Positions 17,645 to 26,131 of a stretch of 64,000 nt of DNA are shown here, one piece after another. Under the pieces are notes generated by a model, which was not told the DNA's origin, did no database searches, and saw nothing but the letters and a program-made list of their open reading frames with translations. The position numbers and the translations under genes were made by a program. Origin of the DNA: Parapedobacter sp042666505. GTDB lineage: Bacteria; Bacteroidota; Bacteroidia; Sphingobacteriales; Sphingobacteriaceae. How positions within the stretch are numbered: position 1 is the first letter of the stretch; each line of letters starts with the position of its first letter. Where the stretch lies: NCBI RefSeq assembly GCF_042666505.1, contig NZ_JBHTDN010000001.1:124001-188000 (forward strand), in the 5' to 3' direction.

Positions 17645-18163
17645 ATGAAATCAATTTTTTTGGTATTGGCAGCGGTGGTATTATGGGTTAAGCCCGCTGA
17701 GAACGTGTATCAGTTCAGTTTCATCTCCATTGATGGGAAAAAGGTAGATTTATCCCAATTTAGGGGGAAGAAGTTGTTGATCGTCAACACGGCATCCAAA
17801 TGTGGATATACCAAGCAGTATGCAGGTTTGCAGGAATTGTCGGAAAAATACGCTGATAAGGTTGTCGTCATTGGTTTTCCGGCTAATAACTTCGGTGGGC
17901 AGGAACCGGGAAGCAATGAGGAGATTCAAGGGTTTTGCGAAAAGAATTACGGCGTCACATTTTTATTAGCCGAAAAGAGCAGTGTGGCGGGCGATGATAT
18001 TTCGCCGCTGTTTAATTACCTTACCTCGGTTGAGAATCCGGATTTCACCGGCGAAATCAACTGGAATTTTGAGAAGTTCTTGATCGATGAGCGAGGGAAT
18101 CTGATACACCGCTTCCGCAGCAAGGTAGAACCTATGAGTGCCGAACTCGTCGGTAAGTTATAA
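17645..18163 (+). CDS. Glutathione peroxidase-like thiol peroxidase
   Basis: A 172-residue peroxidase with an N-terminal hydrophobic leader (MKSIFLVLAAVVLWVKPAEN) that suggests export. The catalytic tetrad of the GPx fold is visible: C53 in NTASKCGYTKQY, Q86 in FPANNFGGQEPG, W140 and N141 in INWNFEKF. Cys is used, not selenocysteine. C98 in GFCEKNYG is the likely resolving residue, so thioredoxin is the probable reductant. It reduces hydrogen peroxide and lipid peroxides. It lies six bases after the BadF kinase and is followed by a terminator hairpin. Confidence 0.92.
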   Translation: MKSIFLVLAAVVLWVKPAENVYQFSFISIDGKKVDLSQFRGKKLLIVNTASKCGYTKQYAGLQELSEKYADKVVVIGFPANNFGGQEPGSNEEIQGFCEKNYGVTFLLAEKSSVAGDDISPLFNYLTSVENPDFTGEINWNFEKFLIDERGNLIHRFRSKVEPMSAELVGKL

Positions 18164-18184
18164 ACTCGTCGATAAATATAAAAA

Positions 18185-18209
18185 AAGCCTCCCGATGGGC
18201 AGGAGGCTT
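18185..18209. terminator. Intrinsic terminator-like hairpin after the peroxidase gene
   Basis: AAGCCTCC (18185-18192) pairs with GGAGGCTT (18202-18209) around a nine-base loop. An A-run precedes the stem on this strand, so it reads as stem plus T-run on the minus strand, where it could also end tdk transcripts coming from the other side. Confidence 0.7.
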
Positions 18210-18235
18210 CAAACTAACCAATTATAAACCTAATT

Positions 18236-18287
18236 ATGAAAAGTACTTTTTGTGACGATCTTATCTGACCAACGATCTTATCTGACC
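18236..18287 (+). repeat. Ten-codon micro-ORF with a tandem 16-bp repeat
   Basis: After the hairpin comes an AT-rich leader-like stretch and an ATG at 18236 that reads only ten codons (MKSTFCDDLI) to a TGA at 18266-18268. The 16-mer ACGATCTTATCTGACC occurs at 18255-18270 and again at 18272-18287. The block may be a decayed gene start or a small repeated element. Confidence 0.45.
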
Positions 18288-18367
18288 GTTGCTATTATAA
18301 CGAATAATTTCAAGAAATAGTTTGTAATTTATTGGTTGTTCTAATTGAAATTAAATTTAACGATCGG

Positions 18368-18952
18368 TTAAATTTTCTTTCCTTGATAGAAACAGGCGCG
18401 GCATCGTGGTTCATAGCTTTCCTTTTCACCCAGCAATAACCGTTTATCTTCTTTGACGAGGCGATATGAATAATTTGCAGGCGCTCCGCAGCGAACACAT
18501 ACAGCATGGACTTTGGTGACATGTTCGGCTATTGCCATCAGAGCAGGCACCGGGCCGAATGGACGTCCTTTAAAATCCATATCCAGACCCGCCACAATTA
18601 CCCGGATCCCGCTGTTGGCTAGTTGATTGCAAACATCGGGTAGCTCATCATCGAAAAATTGAGCTTCGTCAATACCAACCACTTTGGTTCCGCTACTCAG
18701 TAATAGGATAGCCGATGAACTATCTACGGAAGTGGACGGTATACGATTGCTGTCGTGGGATATAATGACCTCCTGGTGATATCGAGTGTCAATTGCCGGC
18801 TTAAAGATCTCAATGCCAAGTTTAGCCAGTTGGGCACGGCGCATTCTACGGATCAGCTCTTCGGTTTTGCCCGAAAACATTGAACCGCAAATGACCTCAA
18901 TACTGCCGTACGAAGCATCTCTGCGCACTAACCGATCTTCAGAAAATAACAT
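18368..18952 (-). CDS. tdk: Thymidine kinase
   Basis: A 194-residue type II thymidine kinase, which makes dTMP from thymidine and ATP in salvage. The Walker A loop is GSMFSGKT at residues 23-30, the Walker B and catalytic Glu are in VVGIDEAQFFDDE, and the lasso and zinc site show two Cys pairs (CVRCG and CRAC). The start ATG at 18952 has a good ribosome site, AAGGAGAG, nine bases upstream on the minus strand. It is convergent with the peroxidase gene and separated by the terminator region, and divergent from the acidic protein gene at 19087. Confidence 0.95.
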   Translation of the reverse strand: MLFSEDRLVRRDASYGSIEVICGSMFSGKTEELIRRMRRAQLAKLGIEIFKPAIDTRYHQEVIISHDSNRIPSTSVDSSSAILLLSSGTKVVGIDEAQFFDDELPDVCNQLANSGIRVIVAGLDMDFKGRPFGPVPALMAIAEHVTKVHAVCVRCGAPANYSYRLVKEDKRLLLGEKESYEPRCRACFYQGKKI

Positions 18953-19086
18953 GCGTGTCTCTCCTTTTTTGCGTGAATATATGCTTCTGAGGGCTGCTAA
19001 TATCAGAATTTAATATTAATTTTGGCTAATCTTTTTATTTGACAATGAATTGCTTCATGCTTTAAAAATAAAAACCTTCGACGGAC

Positions 19087-20055
19087 ATGGCGACAAAACA
19101 GCAAATTTTTGAGAAACTCACGACCTTACTACAGGATATCAATGACCAATTTGCCCAATTGGAGAATAGTTCGACTGTTTCAGATGATTTAAAGGGAGAT
19201 TTATTTGAAGCGACGGTAAGTTATTTCGCTGCTCATGTATCCATATACAATAGGCTGTTGAAAAACGAAAGTTCCCGTTTGCCTGAGTCCGAAGAAGAAG
19301 AAATCCTTTTTACTCCGGCTATCGACGCGGGGCGCGAACGCGCACTACATGCCGAACAGATCCAGGAGGTGAGTGCCGAAGATGGGAAGGCATTGAGCGA
19401 TAATTCCACAGCGGATGCAGCTGCGGAGGAGGGAGAAGTTACAGTGAGTGAGGTGGATGCCGAGGGTGCCGTTCTGCCGGATGAAGGTGTAGAGGTTGAG
19501 AGCGGCGAGGAAGATAGCGAAGAGGAAGAACAGGAATCCGACCAGCTTTCAGTTGCCGAAGTAGGCGATGATGAAAATCAGGACGCTTCCTACCGAGCTG
19601 AAACATCGGACATCCAGGAAAACGCCGCTTATTCAGATGAGACTGAAGTAAAACAAGTGGTCAACGAGGTGACGATTGCAAATAAAGAGGTGCAAGTAGC
19701 CCCCGAATCTGAACGACCTGCTAGGCCACTGTCCCTGAATGAGCGCATTTCTGCGCAACGGAGAGGAGAGTCAACTGGCGTGCATCCATTGCTATCGACC
19801 CAGCGCGGAGATACGGAGCGGGTCACCGATATAAAATCAGCCATTAGTTTGAATGATAAATTATTGTTTATCAAAGACTTGTTTAATGGCTATAGTTTGG
19901 CATATAGTGAAGCGATCGAATTGCTTAATCGTTACGATGATTTTGCTTCGGCTGACGCATTCCTGCAAGCAAACTATGCGAAAAAGAACAACTGGGCTGA
20001 TAAACCTGCTGCTGTAGATAAGCTATATGCTGTTTTACGGAAGCGGTTTGGGTGA
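19087..20055 (+). CDS. Conserved hypothetical acidic protein
   Basis: A 322-residue soluble protein with three parts. Residues 1-60 are helical (MATKQQIFEKLTTLLQDIND). Residues about 65-215 are very rich in Glu and Asp and probably disordered. The last 90 residues are ordered and look conserved: LNERISAQRR, then SAISLNDKLLFIKDLFNGYS and a short helical repeat to a basic end (LRKRFG). I have seen this C-terminal pattern in Bacteroidota proteins without assigned function. There is no signal peptide or TM helix. It is divergent from tdk. Confidence 0.7.
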   Translation: MATKQQIFEKLTTLLQDINDQFAQLENSSTVSDDLKGDLFEATVSYFAAHVSIYNRLLKNESSRLPESEEEEILFTPAIDAGRERALHAEQIQEVSAEDGKALSDNSTADAAAEEGEVTVSEVDAEGAVLPDEGVEVESGEEDSEEEEQESDQLSVAEVGDDENQDASYRAETSDIQENAAYSDETEVKQVVNEVTIANKEVQVAPESERPARPLSLNERISAQRRGESTGVHPLLSTQRGDTERVTDIKSAISLNDKLLFIKDLFNGYSLAYSEAIELLNRYDDFASADAFLQANYAKKNNWADKPAAVDKLYAVLRKRFG

Positions 20056-20068
20056 TACGCCTTGCGCT

Positions 20069-21217
20069 TTATTTCATACTGACCGCGCCGTAGCGGGAGC
20101 TGATATTAACCGAGTTATCGGTCGATTTGTTCCAGTAACCTGTAAAGCTTTTTGACGTTGTGCCTTCGGATCGGGTGCGGATATTGGTGAGATTATGGTC
20201 ATAGTCGAACCCACCGTAACTAATCGCGACGTTGAAATTGAAAGCGGCTTCCTTTGCCGGTTCAATACTTACTTTCGCATAAGATGCGGCTACGTTCACT
20301 TTCTTGATATTGGCGCCAAGCCCCATATTAAAAGACGAACCGTATCGTATGGCGATATCAGCTTCATGGTTGATCCGGCCGATCTCGCCGTCGCTATAGC
20401 TGATTGAAAGGGTAAGTTTGCCGCTCTCTGATAGGGTAAGCCCGCCATACCTAACCGAAACATCACCGTCCTCAAGATAATCGATGTCCGCCTTTGAATA
20501 GCCAATGGAAAGGGAGTTGTCGCGCGCATTCAGCCGACCAGCCCGCAAGCTGCCATACCGCACCGATAACGTAACCTTGCCGTCGCGATCTTCCAGTTCG
20601 ATCGGCCCATATTGATTGGCAAGAGTCAGATCGTTTTGTTTGGGCATATACACTTCATAGTCGATGCGTAACGCCCGATCACCGGCACCGTTGGTCAGCG
20701 AAGACCACCAATTGGAGTCGGAAGAGGTGATGTTTGTTTTGAATGAGATGCTGTTTCCTGAGGCCGATTCATCGATGCGTACGCGCTCTAAGGCGTCTTG
20801 CGCCCGTTTCTCCGAATTTTCCGCAGTGCGTATCCTGACCGTTACTTTCACTTCATTACGGTTCCAATTGTGTATGGATATGTTGCCATATCGGTTGTCG
20901 ATAGAGAGTTTATGGTTGGTGTTTACCGGATATGCTTTTTCGATAACCTTTTCCTTTTGGAAAGAAAACGCCGATGGATCGAAAGGGTCGGCAATCACCT
21001 GGCTTTGTTCAATCAGGGGGGACACCGAAGTGGCGATTCGAGTGGCGTGGTGTTGCAGCGCTTGGAAATCAATGGACGCTATCGGGCGGTTGATTTCATC
21101 TTGGTATGCCAACGCGATTTGATTGACACAAATATGCGTTGGTTGAGCGGCGGTGATACCGCTGAGTAAGCAGGTAAAGGCCGCCAGGAAAGGTATATGT
21201 ATACTAGATTTGTTCAT
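20069..21217 (-). CDS. DUF4097-like exported beta-solenoid protein in an ECF sigma operon
   Basis: A 382-residue protein with a signal peptide (IHIPFLAAFTCLLSGITAAQ). From about residue 90 it becomes a run of short strands with repeating phrases: LSIDNRYGNISIHNW, LANQYGPIELED, LSVRYGSLRAG, VSVRYGGLTLSES, IAIRYGSSFNM, and ISSRYGAVSMK at the end. This [RS]YG-x-[IL] ladder is the look of DUF4097 and related adhesin-like solenoids. It overlaps the anti-sigma-like gene by 14 bases and is third in a sigma operon, so it is a probable envelope-stress effector or sensor. Its function is unknown. Confidence 0.75.
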   Translation of the reverse strand: MNKSSIHIPFLAAFTCLLSGITAAQPTHICVNQIALAYQDEINRPIASIDFQALQHHATRIATSVSPLIEQSQVIADPFDPSAFSFQKEKVIEKAYPVNTNHKLSIDNRYGNISIHNWNRNEVKVTVRIRTAENSEKRAQDALERVRIDESASGNSISFKTNITSSDSNWWSSLTNGAGDRALRIDYEVYMPKQNDLTLANQYGPIELEDRDGKVTLSVRYGSLRAGRLNARDNSLSIGYSKADIDYLEDGDVSVRYGGLTLSESGKLTLSISYSDGEIGRINHEADIAIRYGSSFNMGLGANIKKVNVAASYAKVSIEPAKEAAFNFNVAISYGGFDYDHNLTNIRTRSEGTTSKSFTGYWNKSTDNSVNISSRYGAVSMK

Positions 21218-21758
21218 CTTGAGGCTGGTTTTTATTCGTATTGATGTAATTCAAAATTTCCATTTGTTGGCTAAGCACTTCAATCTGTGCCTGGAGATTG
21301 CGTATCATCGCTTCCAGGGTTAGCTCCTTATTGGGGCTGGTTGCAAACTCCTGCTTGAGCATTTCATAGTTGGCTTCCATTTGGTCTAAGGCCTTTGAAA
21401 ATTCACCGTATAACGATGGGTTATTGGCAGCGAAGATCGCAACTGAATCCTTCTTCTGTACCACCAATTGGCTATATGTTTGTTGCACAGCTGCTAGGTC
21501 CGGATTTATCCGGCTGTAATCTTCGTATGCATTTTTTTTCCCATAAAAATACACGAGGATGCCCGCCGTTCCTATCAAAAAGGTGACTGCTGCCACTTTT
21601 AGCACCCGTATGAACATCTTTCTGACCGCGGTTTGGGCAATCGGTTTTTCGTGTTTCTCGAGGTCGTTGGAAATCCGTTCCCAAAGGTCCTTGGGTGGAT
21701 GTGCATGGTCAAATGCTGCCCTGTTTTCTGTCACAAATTTTTTCAAATCCCTGTTCAT
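21204..21758 (-). CDS. Putative anti-sigma factor, single TM
   Basis: A 184-residue protein with a cytoplasmic N-terminus of about 50 residues (FVTENRAAFDHAHPPKDLWERI), one TM helix (VLKVAAVTFLIGTAGILVYFYG), and a periplasmic coiled-coil-prone tail (LEAMIRNLQAQIEVLSQQMEIL). The position directly after an ECF sigma gene (20-base gap) and this topology point to an anti-sigma role. I see no zinc HxxxCxxC motif, so it would be a non-ZAS type. It overlaps the DUF4097-like gene by 14 bases. Confidence 0.7.
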   Translation of the reverse strand: MNRDLKKFVTENRAAFDHAHPPKDLWERISNDLEKHEKPIAQTAVRKMFIRVLKVAAVTFLIGTAGILVYFYGKKNAYEDYSRINPDLAAVQQTYSQLVVQKKDSVAIFAANNPSLYGEFSKALDQMEANYEMLKQEFATSPNKELTLEAMIRNLQAQIEVLSQQMEILNYINTNKNQPQDEQI

Positions 21759-21778
21759 CGCTCCTTCTATTAGTTTGT

Positions 21779-22315
21779 TCAGTTTTTCAAATTAGCTAAC
21801 AGTTTGCGCTTTCCCCGAAGAAATTGACTTCTGGATGTCGCTTCACTGATACGTAGGATGTGGGCGATTTCCTCGTGGTCATATCCTTCCAGCAGATAGA
21901 GCGTAAGCACAAGCCGATAGCCGTCGGCTAATTGGTTGATTGCAGCTTTGATGGCTTCAACCCGCCACTCCAAGTTATCGTCTTCATCCGGCTCGTCGGC
22001 TATTTCTTCCCCGTCGTCAAGGGGTTGGAGCGCCAGTTTCCGTTTTCGGAGTGCGGATATTGATTTATTGACAACGATCTGTTTCATCCATAACCCGAAG
22101 GTGCTTTCCTGACGGAAGCTATCCAGTCGGGTGAAGGCGTCCACAAACGCTTCCTGCAACACATCTGCGGCTTCTGCCTCATCCTGCACAATGCGCAATG
22201 CGGTATTATACATTGCTTTTGCATACAGATTATACAACCTGAACTGGGACTGGCGATCGCCCTGTTTACAGGCCATTACCAATTCGTAATGCTTGTCGTT
22301 GAATGAGGGTTCCAA
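21779..22315 (-). CDS. ECF-type RNA polymerase sigma factor
   Basis: A 178-residue sigma-70 family member with region 2 (LYNLYAKAMYNTALRIVQDEAEAADVLQEAFVDAFTRL, then FGLWMKQIVVNKSISALRKRK) and region 4 (LVLTLYLLEGYDHEEIAHIL, then SEATSRSQFLRGKRKLLANL). A short acidic linker (DDGEEIADEPDEDDNLE) joins them. It heads a three-gene operon with an anti-sigma-like membrane protein and the DUF4097-like exported protein, so it probably answers an envelope signal. Binding sites for it cannot be read here. Confidence 0.92.
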   Translation of the reverse strand: MEPSFNDKHYELVMACKQGDRQSQFRLYNLYAKAMYNTALRIVQDEAEAADVLQEAFVDAFTRLDSFRQESTFGLWMKQIVVNKSISALRKRKLALQPLDDGEEIADEPDEDDNLEWRVEAIKAAINQLADGYRLVLTLYLLEGYDHEEIAHILRISEATSRSQFLRGKRKLLANLKN

Positions 22316-22475
22316 TTAAGTGCTCGTCTAACGTTCAAAATTGCTTTTACGCCCCGCCCCGTCCTGATCTCAATCTTCTTATCCAATAGACGTAGCTGAT
22401 TGACGAGATGTTGCATCGGTTCGTTTTTTTTATTTATTGCCTTACCTTTTTAAGTGGCAGATGAAAGAGTGGTGA

Positions 22476-22507
22476 CTTGCTTATAAAAGGCAAGTTGTCT
22501 AAGTTTG
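22476..22507 (+). promoter_or_regulatory. Bacteroidota promoter giving a near-leaderless rRNA methyltransferase mRNA
   Basis: CTTG (22476-22479) and a perfect -7 element TAAGTTTG (22500-22507) are 20 bases apart. By the family rule the transcript starts four to six bases after the G, at about 22511-22513, right at the ATG at 22514. The mRNA would have almost no leader. Confidence 0.5.
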
Positions 22508-22513
22508 CAGCAG

Positions 22514-23701
22514 ATGCATGCAATTAAACTCAAAAAAGGCAAAGCGAAGGCCGCTTATCAGCGGCATCCCTGGGTATTTTCAGGTGCGGTAGCGGATGGA
22601 GGGAAGAGACCTCAGAATGGGGAGATGGTTCAGGTAATCGATGATCAGGAAGAATTTGTCGCTTATGGTTTGTATAATGGCCAGTCACGCGTAACGGTCC
22701 GGTTGCTCGAATGGGATGTTGACCGGTGTCCCGACGAAGGCTGGTGGCGTATGCAGATTCAGCAAGCGGTGAAAGCCAGGGAGCCGTTGCTCCGATCTCC
22801 GGATACAGATACTGTACGTCTTATTTTTGCCGAGGCGGATTTTCTTCCAGGACTGATTGTTGATAGGTATGCAAATTTTCTCTCGGTTCAAGTCCATTCT
22901 TCGGGCGTGGAACGAATCAAGCAGGTGGTGACTGATGAATTGAACCAGTTGCTGCGTCCACGGGGTATCTACGAGCGCAGCGACGCCAGCGCCCGCACGC
23001 ATGAAGGATTGCCGGCTGCAAGCGGAATCCTTTCGGGGGAACTTCCCCCGGAATGGTTGGAAATCAAGGAAAACGGACTTCGGTATCAGGTAAATATTAT
23101 AGAAGGGCAAAAGTCTGGTTTTTACTGCGATCAACGGGATAACCGCCTATTGACGGCAAGTTATGCGCGAGGCAAACGGGTGCTCGATTGTTTTTGTTAT
23201 TCGGGTGGATTTTCACTGAACGCCCTAGCCCAGGGAGCTACATCGGTTGTAAGCGTTGACAGTTCGGCATTGGCAATGGATGCCTTGAAGCAGAATATTG
23301 CGCTTAACGGCTTTGACGAAAATGCGCTCAAAACCGTACAAGCAGATGTTAACAAACAACTTCGACGGTTTGCGGAGGGCGGGGAACGGTTTGATTTGAT
23401 CGTCCTGGACCCACCAAAGTACGCGCCCTCGCGCTCCAGCCTCGAAAAAGCAGCGCGTGCATATAAAGATCTAAACCGAAGAGGGTTGCTCCTATTGGAA
23501 CAGGGAGGATTGTTGGCAACATTCTCCTGCTCTGCGGCTATGGATATGGGAACATTCAAGCAGGTGCTGGCATGGGCAGCGTTGGATGCCGGCAAAGAAA
23601 TTCAGTTCGTCCGACAATTTACACAGCCGGAAGATCATCCCATACGGGCGTCATTTCCGGAGGGAGAGTACTTAAAAGGGTTGCTCTGCCGTGTGTTATA
23701 A
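22514..23701 (+). CDS. Class I SAM-dependent rRNA methyltransferase, RlmI-like
   Basis: A 395-residue RNA m5C methyltransferase. An N-terminal PUA domain (IKLKKGKAKAAYQRHPWVFSGAV) is followed by a linker domain (RLIFAEADFLPGLIVDRYANFL) and the Rossmann methyltransferase core: motif I VLDCFCYSGGFSLNAL, and the catalytic DPPKYAPS. Family members methylate 23S rRNA C1962 in Escherichia coli. The ATG at 22514 was chosen; a TTG at 22505 lies inside the promoter -7 element. It ends five bases from the convergent aminotransferase stop. Confidence 0.9.
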   Translation: MHAIKLKKGKAKAAYQRHPWVFSGAVADGGKRPQNGEMVQVIDDQEEFVAYGLYNGQSRVTVRLLEWDVDRCPDEGWWRMQIQQAVKAREPLLRSPDTDTVRLIFAEADFLPGLIVDRYANFLSVQVHSSGVERIKQVVTDELNQLLRPRGIYERSDASARTHEGLPAASGILSGELPPEWLEIKENGLRYQVNIIEGQKSGFYCDQRDNRLLTASYARGKRVLDCFCYSGGFSLNALAQGATSVVSVDSSALAMDALKQNIALNGFDENALKTVQADVNKQLRRFAEGGERFDLIVLDPPKYAPSRSSLEKAARAYKDLNRRGLLLLEQGGLLATFSCSAAMDMGTFKQVLAWAALDAGKEIQFVRQFTQPEDHPIRASFPEGEYLKGLLCRVL

Positions 23702-23706
23702 CTGTG

Positions 23707-24903
23707 TTAACCGGATTGCTGTGCGTATGTAATCCCATCGCGTATAACCTGACAGGCAGTTCGTATTTCCTCATCGTTAATGGTGAGAGGCGGCGCAATG
23801 CGTAATGCGGTATCGCAATGAAGAAACCAGTCGATGATTACGCCGTTTTCCGCACAATATCTGCTAATCCGCTCAACTTGGGTAAAGGAGTCCATTTGTA
23901 GGCAGAGCATCAATCCAAGGCCGCGTATTTCACGAATGGCCGGATGTTGCAGGTACCGCCGAAATGCTTCGGCCTTTTGTTCTACTCCCTCGGTCAACCG
24001 GTTATCCACGATTACGTTAAGCGATGCCAGCGCTGCCGCACAGCTTACAGGATGCCCTCCAAAGGTGGTGATGTGACCTAGAATTGGATTCTCCGTAATG
24101 ACATCCATCACAGCCTTGTTGGCTATGAATGCTCCAATGGGCATTCCTCCTCCCATACCTTTGGCCAGCAGGAGGATATCAGGAACAATATCATAATGCA
24201 TGAAGGCGAACAGTTCGCCGGTACGGCCAAAACCCGTTTGAATTTCATCGAAAATTAATAAGGTGCCGGTTTCATCGCAACGGCGCCGGATGGCCTGCAT
24301 GTAATCTGCATCAGGCACGCGGACGCCGGCCTCGCCCTGTACGGCCTCAAGGATTACCGCTGCGGTGGCGGAAGTAATCCGGTCGATGTCTTCGATGGCG
24401 TTATAACGGATGAATTTGACTTCGGGGAGAAGGGGAGCGTATGCGCGGTGGTATTCCGGATTGCCAATTAAGCTTAACGCCCCTTGGGAACTTCCATGAT
24501 ACGCCTTTTCTGCAGCGATGATCTCGCGTCGTCGCGTGTATTTCTTTGCTATTTTCATGGCACCTTCCGTAGCTTCGGTGCCCGAATTGGTAAAGTAGAC
24601 CGTATTGAGTGGGTCGGGTAGAACCGAAAGGAGTTTGGTGGCGAGCTGAACCTGTGGGGCTTGTACAAATTCTCCATAGACGGTTACATGAAGATACTTG
24701 TCGAGCTGATCATATAGCGCTTCAAGTACGGCCGGATGGCGGTGACCGATGTTGCTAACAGCAAACCCGGATACTAAATCTATATATTTTTCACCGTTGG
24801 GTCCATACAGGTAGACCCCTTCCGCACGTTCGATTTCAATGAGTCTTGGTGAATGGGAGGTTTGAGCGGTGTTTAACAGAAAAAGCTGCCGGTTGCTGAG
24901 CAT
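23707..24903 (-). CDS. Class-III aminotransferase (acetylornithine/ornithine type)
   Basis: A 398-residue PLP enzyme of the fold-type I class III family. It has the PLP phosphate site GTEATEGAMKIAKKYT, the aspartate in LLIFDEIQTGFGRTG, and the Schiff-base lysine in LLLAKGMGGGMPIGAF. Close relatives are acetylornithine, ornithine and 4-aminobutyrate aminotransferases. The context gives no arginine genes, so the substrate is open; an ornithine- or lysine-type omega-aminotransferase is possible. The gene follows the periplasmic helical protein at 24918 by 14 bases on the same strand. Confidence 0.88.
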   Translation of the reverse strand: MLSNRQLFLLNTAQTSHSPRLIEIERAEGVYLYGPNGEKYIDLVSGFAVSNIGHRHPAVLEALYDQLDKYLHVTVYGEFVQAPQVQLATKLLSVLPDPLNTVYFTNSGTEATEGAMKIAKKYTRRREIIAAEKAYHGSSQGALSLIGNPEYHRAYAPLLPEVKFIRYNAIEDIDRITSATAAVILEAVQGEAGVRVPDADYMQAIRRRCDETGTLLIFDEIQTGFGRTGELFAFMHYDIVPDILLLAKGMGGGMPIGAFIANKAVMDVITENPILGHITTFGGHPVSCAAALASLNVIVDNRLTEGVEQKAEAFRRYLQHPAIREIRGLGLMLCLQMDSFTQVERISRYCAENGVIIDWFLHCDTALRIAPPLTINDEEIRTACQVIRDGITYAQQSG

Positions 24904-24917
24904 GGGCTATCACAGAA

Positions 24918-25388
24918 TTATTCGTTATCTTTATCACGCCGCCGATGTTGCAATTCCCGGAGAAGATAATTCCGGAATTCCTCCTCCACCTCGAAAAATC
25001 GCGACGCCCTGGCAGGCCCGATTATATCGGAGAAACGTTTGCGGTAAATTTTTTTGACTTCCAATTCCTTGGCGTCGAAGGCAAGCACATCCCGATTGGA
25101 AGGATTAAATCCATTCCCCGCTAATTTCTGGCTCTGTAGATTCGGTGTGTAATTCGGCTTATTGCTCCGCCGCTCACGTTTTAAGGTAGAGATTTCCTTG
25201 AAATACTGATTATAAGCCGGAAAAAACCGCTGCGCCTCTGATGGAGTAAGGTTAAGTTCTTTCGTGATAAAAGCAATTTTTTCGGCTTCGATTCGCTCAA
25301 ATCGCTGTGCTCTGCTTTCCTGTGCAACTGTAGCGATGGAAAACAACAGCGTTAGAACGATAAAGCCCAATTGTTTTATTGTGGTCAT
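24918..25388 (-). CDS. Hypothetical exported helical protein of a sigma operon
   Basis: A 156-residue protein with a signal peptide (TIKQLGFIVLTLLFSIATVAQ). The mature part is charged and helical (RAQRFERIEAEKIAFITKELNLTPSEAQRFFPAYNQYFKEI), with the LTPSEAQRFFPAYNQY phrase seen in periplasmic Spy/CpxP-like or zinc-resistance-like helical proteins in Bacteroidota. A basic C-terminal tail follows. It is third in an operon with sigma factor and repeat-bearing TM protein (two-base gap). A periplasmic stress sensor or chaperone is plausible but not shown. Confidence 0.65.
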   Translation of the reverse strand: MTTIKQLGFIVLTLLFSIATVAQESRAQRFERIEAEKIAFITKELNLTPSEAQRFFPAYNQYFKEISTLKRERRSNKPNYTPNLQSQKLAGNGFNPSNRDVLAFDAKELEVKKIYRKRFSDIIGPARASRFFEVEEEFRNYLLRELQHRRRDKDNE

Positions 25389-25390
25389 TT

Positions 25391-26098
25391 CTACAGCGTA
25401 TGATTAAGGTATGCCTCAATATCCTCTTCACTTATCTCTTCACCGATAACACGCTCGTCAAAGTCATCGAGTTGTTCCGAAATATACATGACGTCATCGT
25501 CTGTGCCGTAAAGCTCCAGATAACTAAGTATCTCTTGGTCGGATACCGATGCCAGATGCCCGGAGGTTGTAGACGGGTTCTCAATAGTCAACTTGATAAC
25601 GCCGAAGATACTCACTGCCAATGCTATGCACGCGGCGGCGGCATAGGTTATCCATTGTGGGCGGCTAATTTTACGGATGGGTGCATCCTGCCTTTGGTAG
25701 GTCTTACCGGCTATGTTTTTTTGTAAAGTCTCAAAATAAGCTGCCGGAACGGAAAAGCCCGGCTCCGTTGCATATCCACCCAGGTTTTTCTCAAGTAACA
25801 ACTGATTTTCCGACCGGTTGAAATAGCCTTCGGGGACAGAGAAACCCGGCTCGCTGATCGTTTCTTTCAGTTGTTCTTCTTTGATTTTCGCAAAGATACG
25901 ATCACTGAGTTGATCGAAATAACCGGAAGGTACACGCCATGCTTGCTGGGCTTCTTCGATTGAAAGGCATTGTTGCAGGGTGTATTTTTGGAGATTTGCA
26001 AAATAACCGTCCGGAACAGTATACGGATTCACACGTAAAGCCTCGGGTAACGATTCGCCCGAAGTATCGGTTGGACGGTATGTGTGTTTTTCCTCCAT
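25391..26098 (-). CDS. Anti-sigma-like membrane protein with four VPxGYF repeats
   Basis: A 235-residue protein whose N-terminal half carries four imperfect repeats with a shared core: TVPDGYF, RVPSGYF, SVPEGYF and SVPAAYF, each followed by a helix. One TM helix (WITYAAAACIALAVSIFGVIKL) lies near residue 150 and a short acidic tail with VIGEEISEEDIEAYLNH ends it. The position right after an ECF sigma gene suggests regulation of that sigma factor, but the repeats are not a known anti-sigma domain. It is coupled to the exported gene by a two-base gap. Confidence 0.65.
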   Translation of the reverse strand: MEEKHTYRPTDTSGESLPEALRVNPYTVPDGYFANLQKYTLQQCLSIEEAQQAWRVPSGYFDQLSDRIFAKIKEEQLKETISEPGFSVPEGYFNRSENQLLLEKNLGGYATEPGFSVPAAYFETLQKNIAGKTYQRQDAPIRKISRPQWITYAAAACIALAVSIFGVIKLTIENPSTTSGHLASVSDQEILSYLELYGTDDDVMYISEQLDDFDERVIGEEISEEDIEAYLNHTL

Positions 26099-26131
26099 GG
26101 TACTCCTTAGATGTTTTTGTTACGTGAAGGT

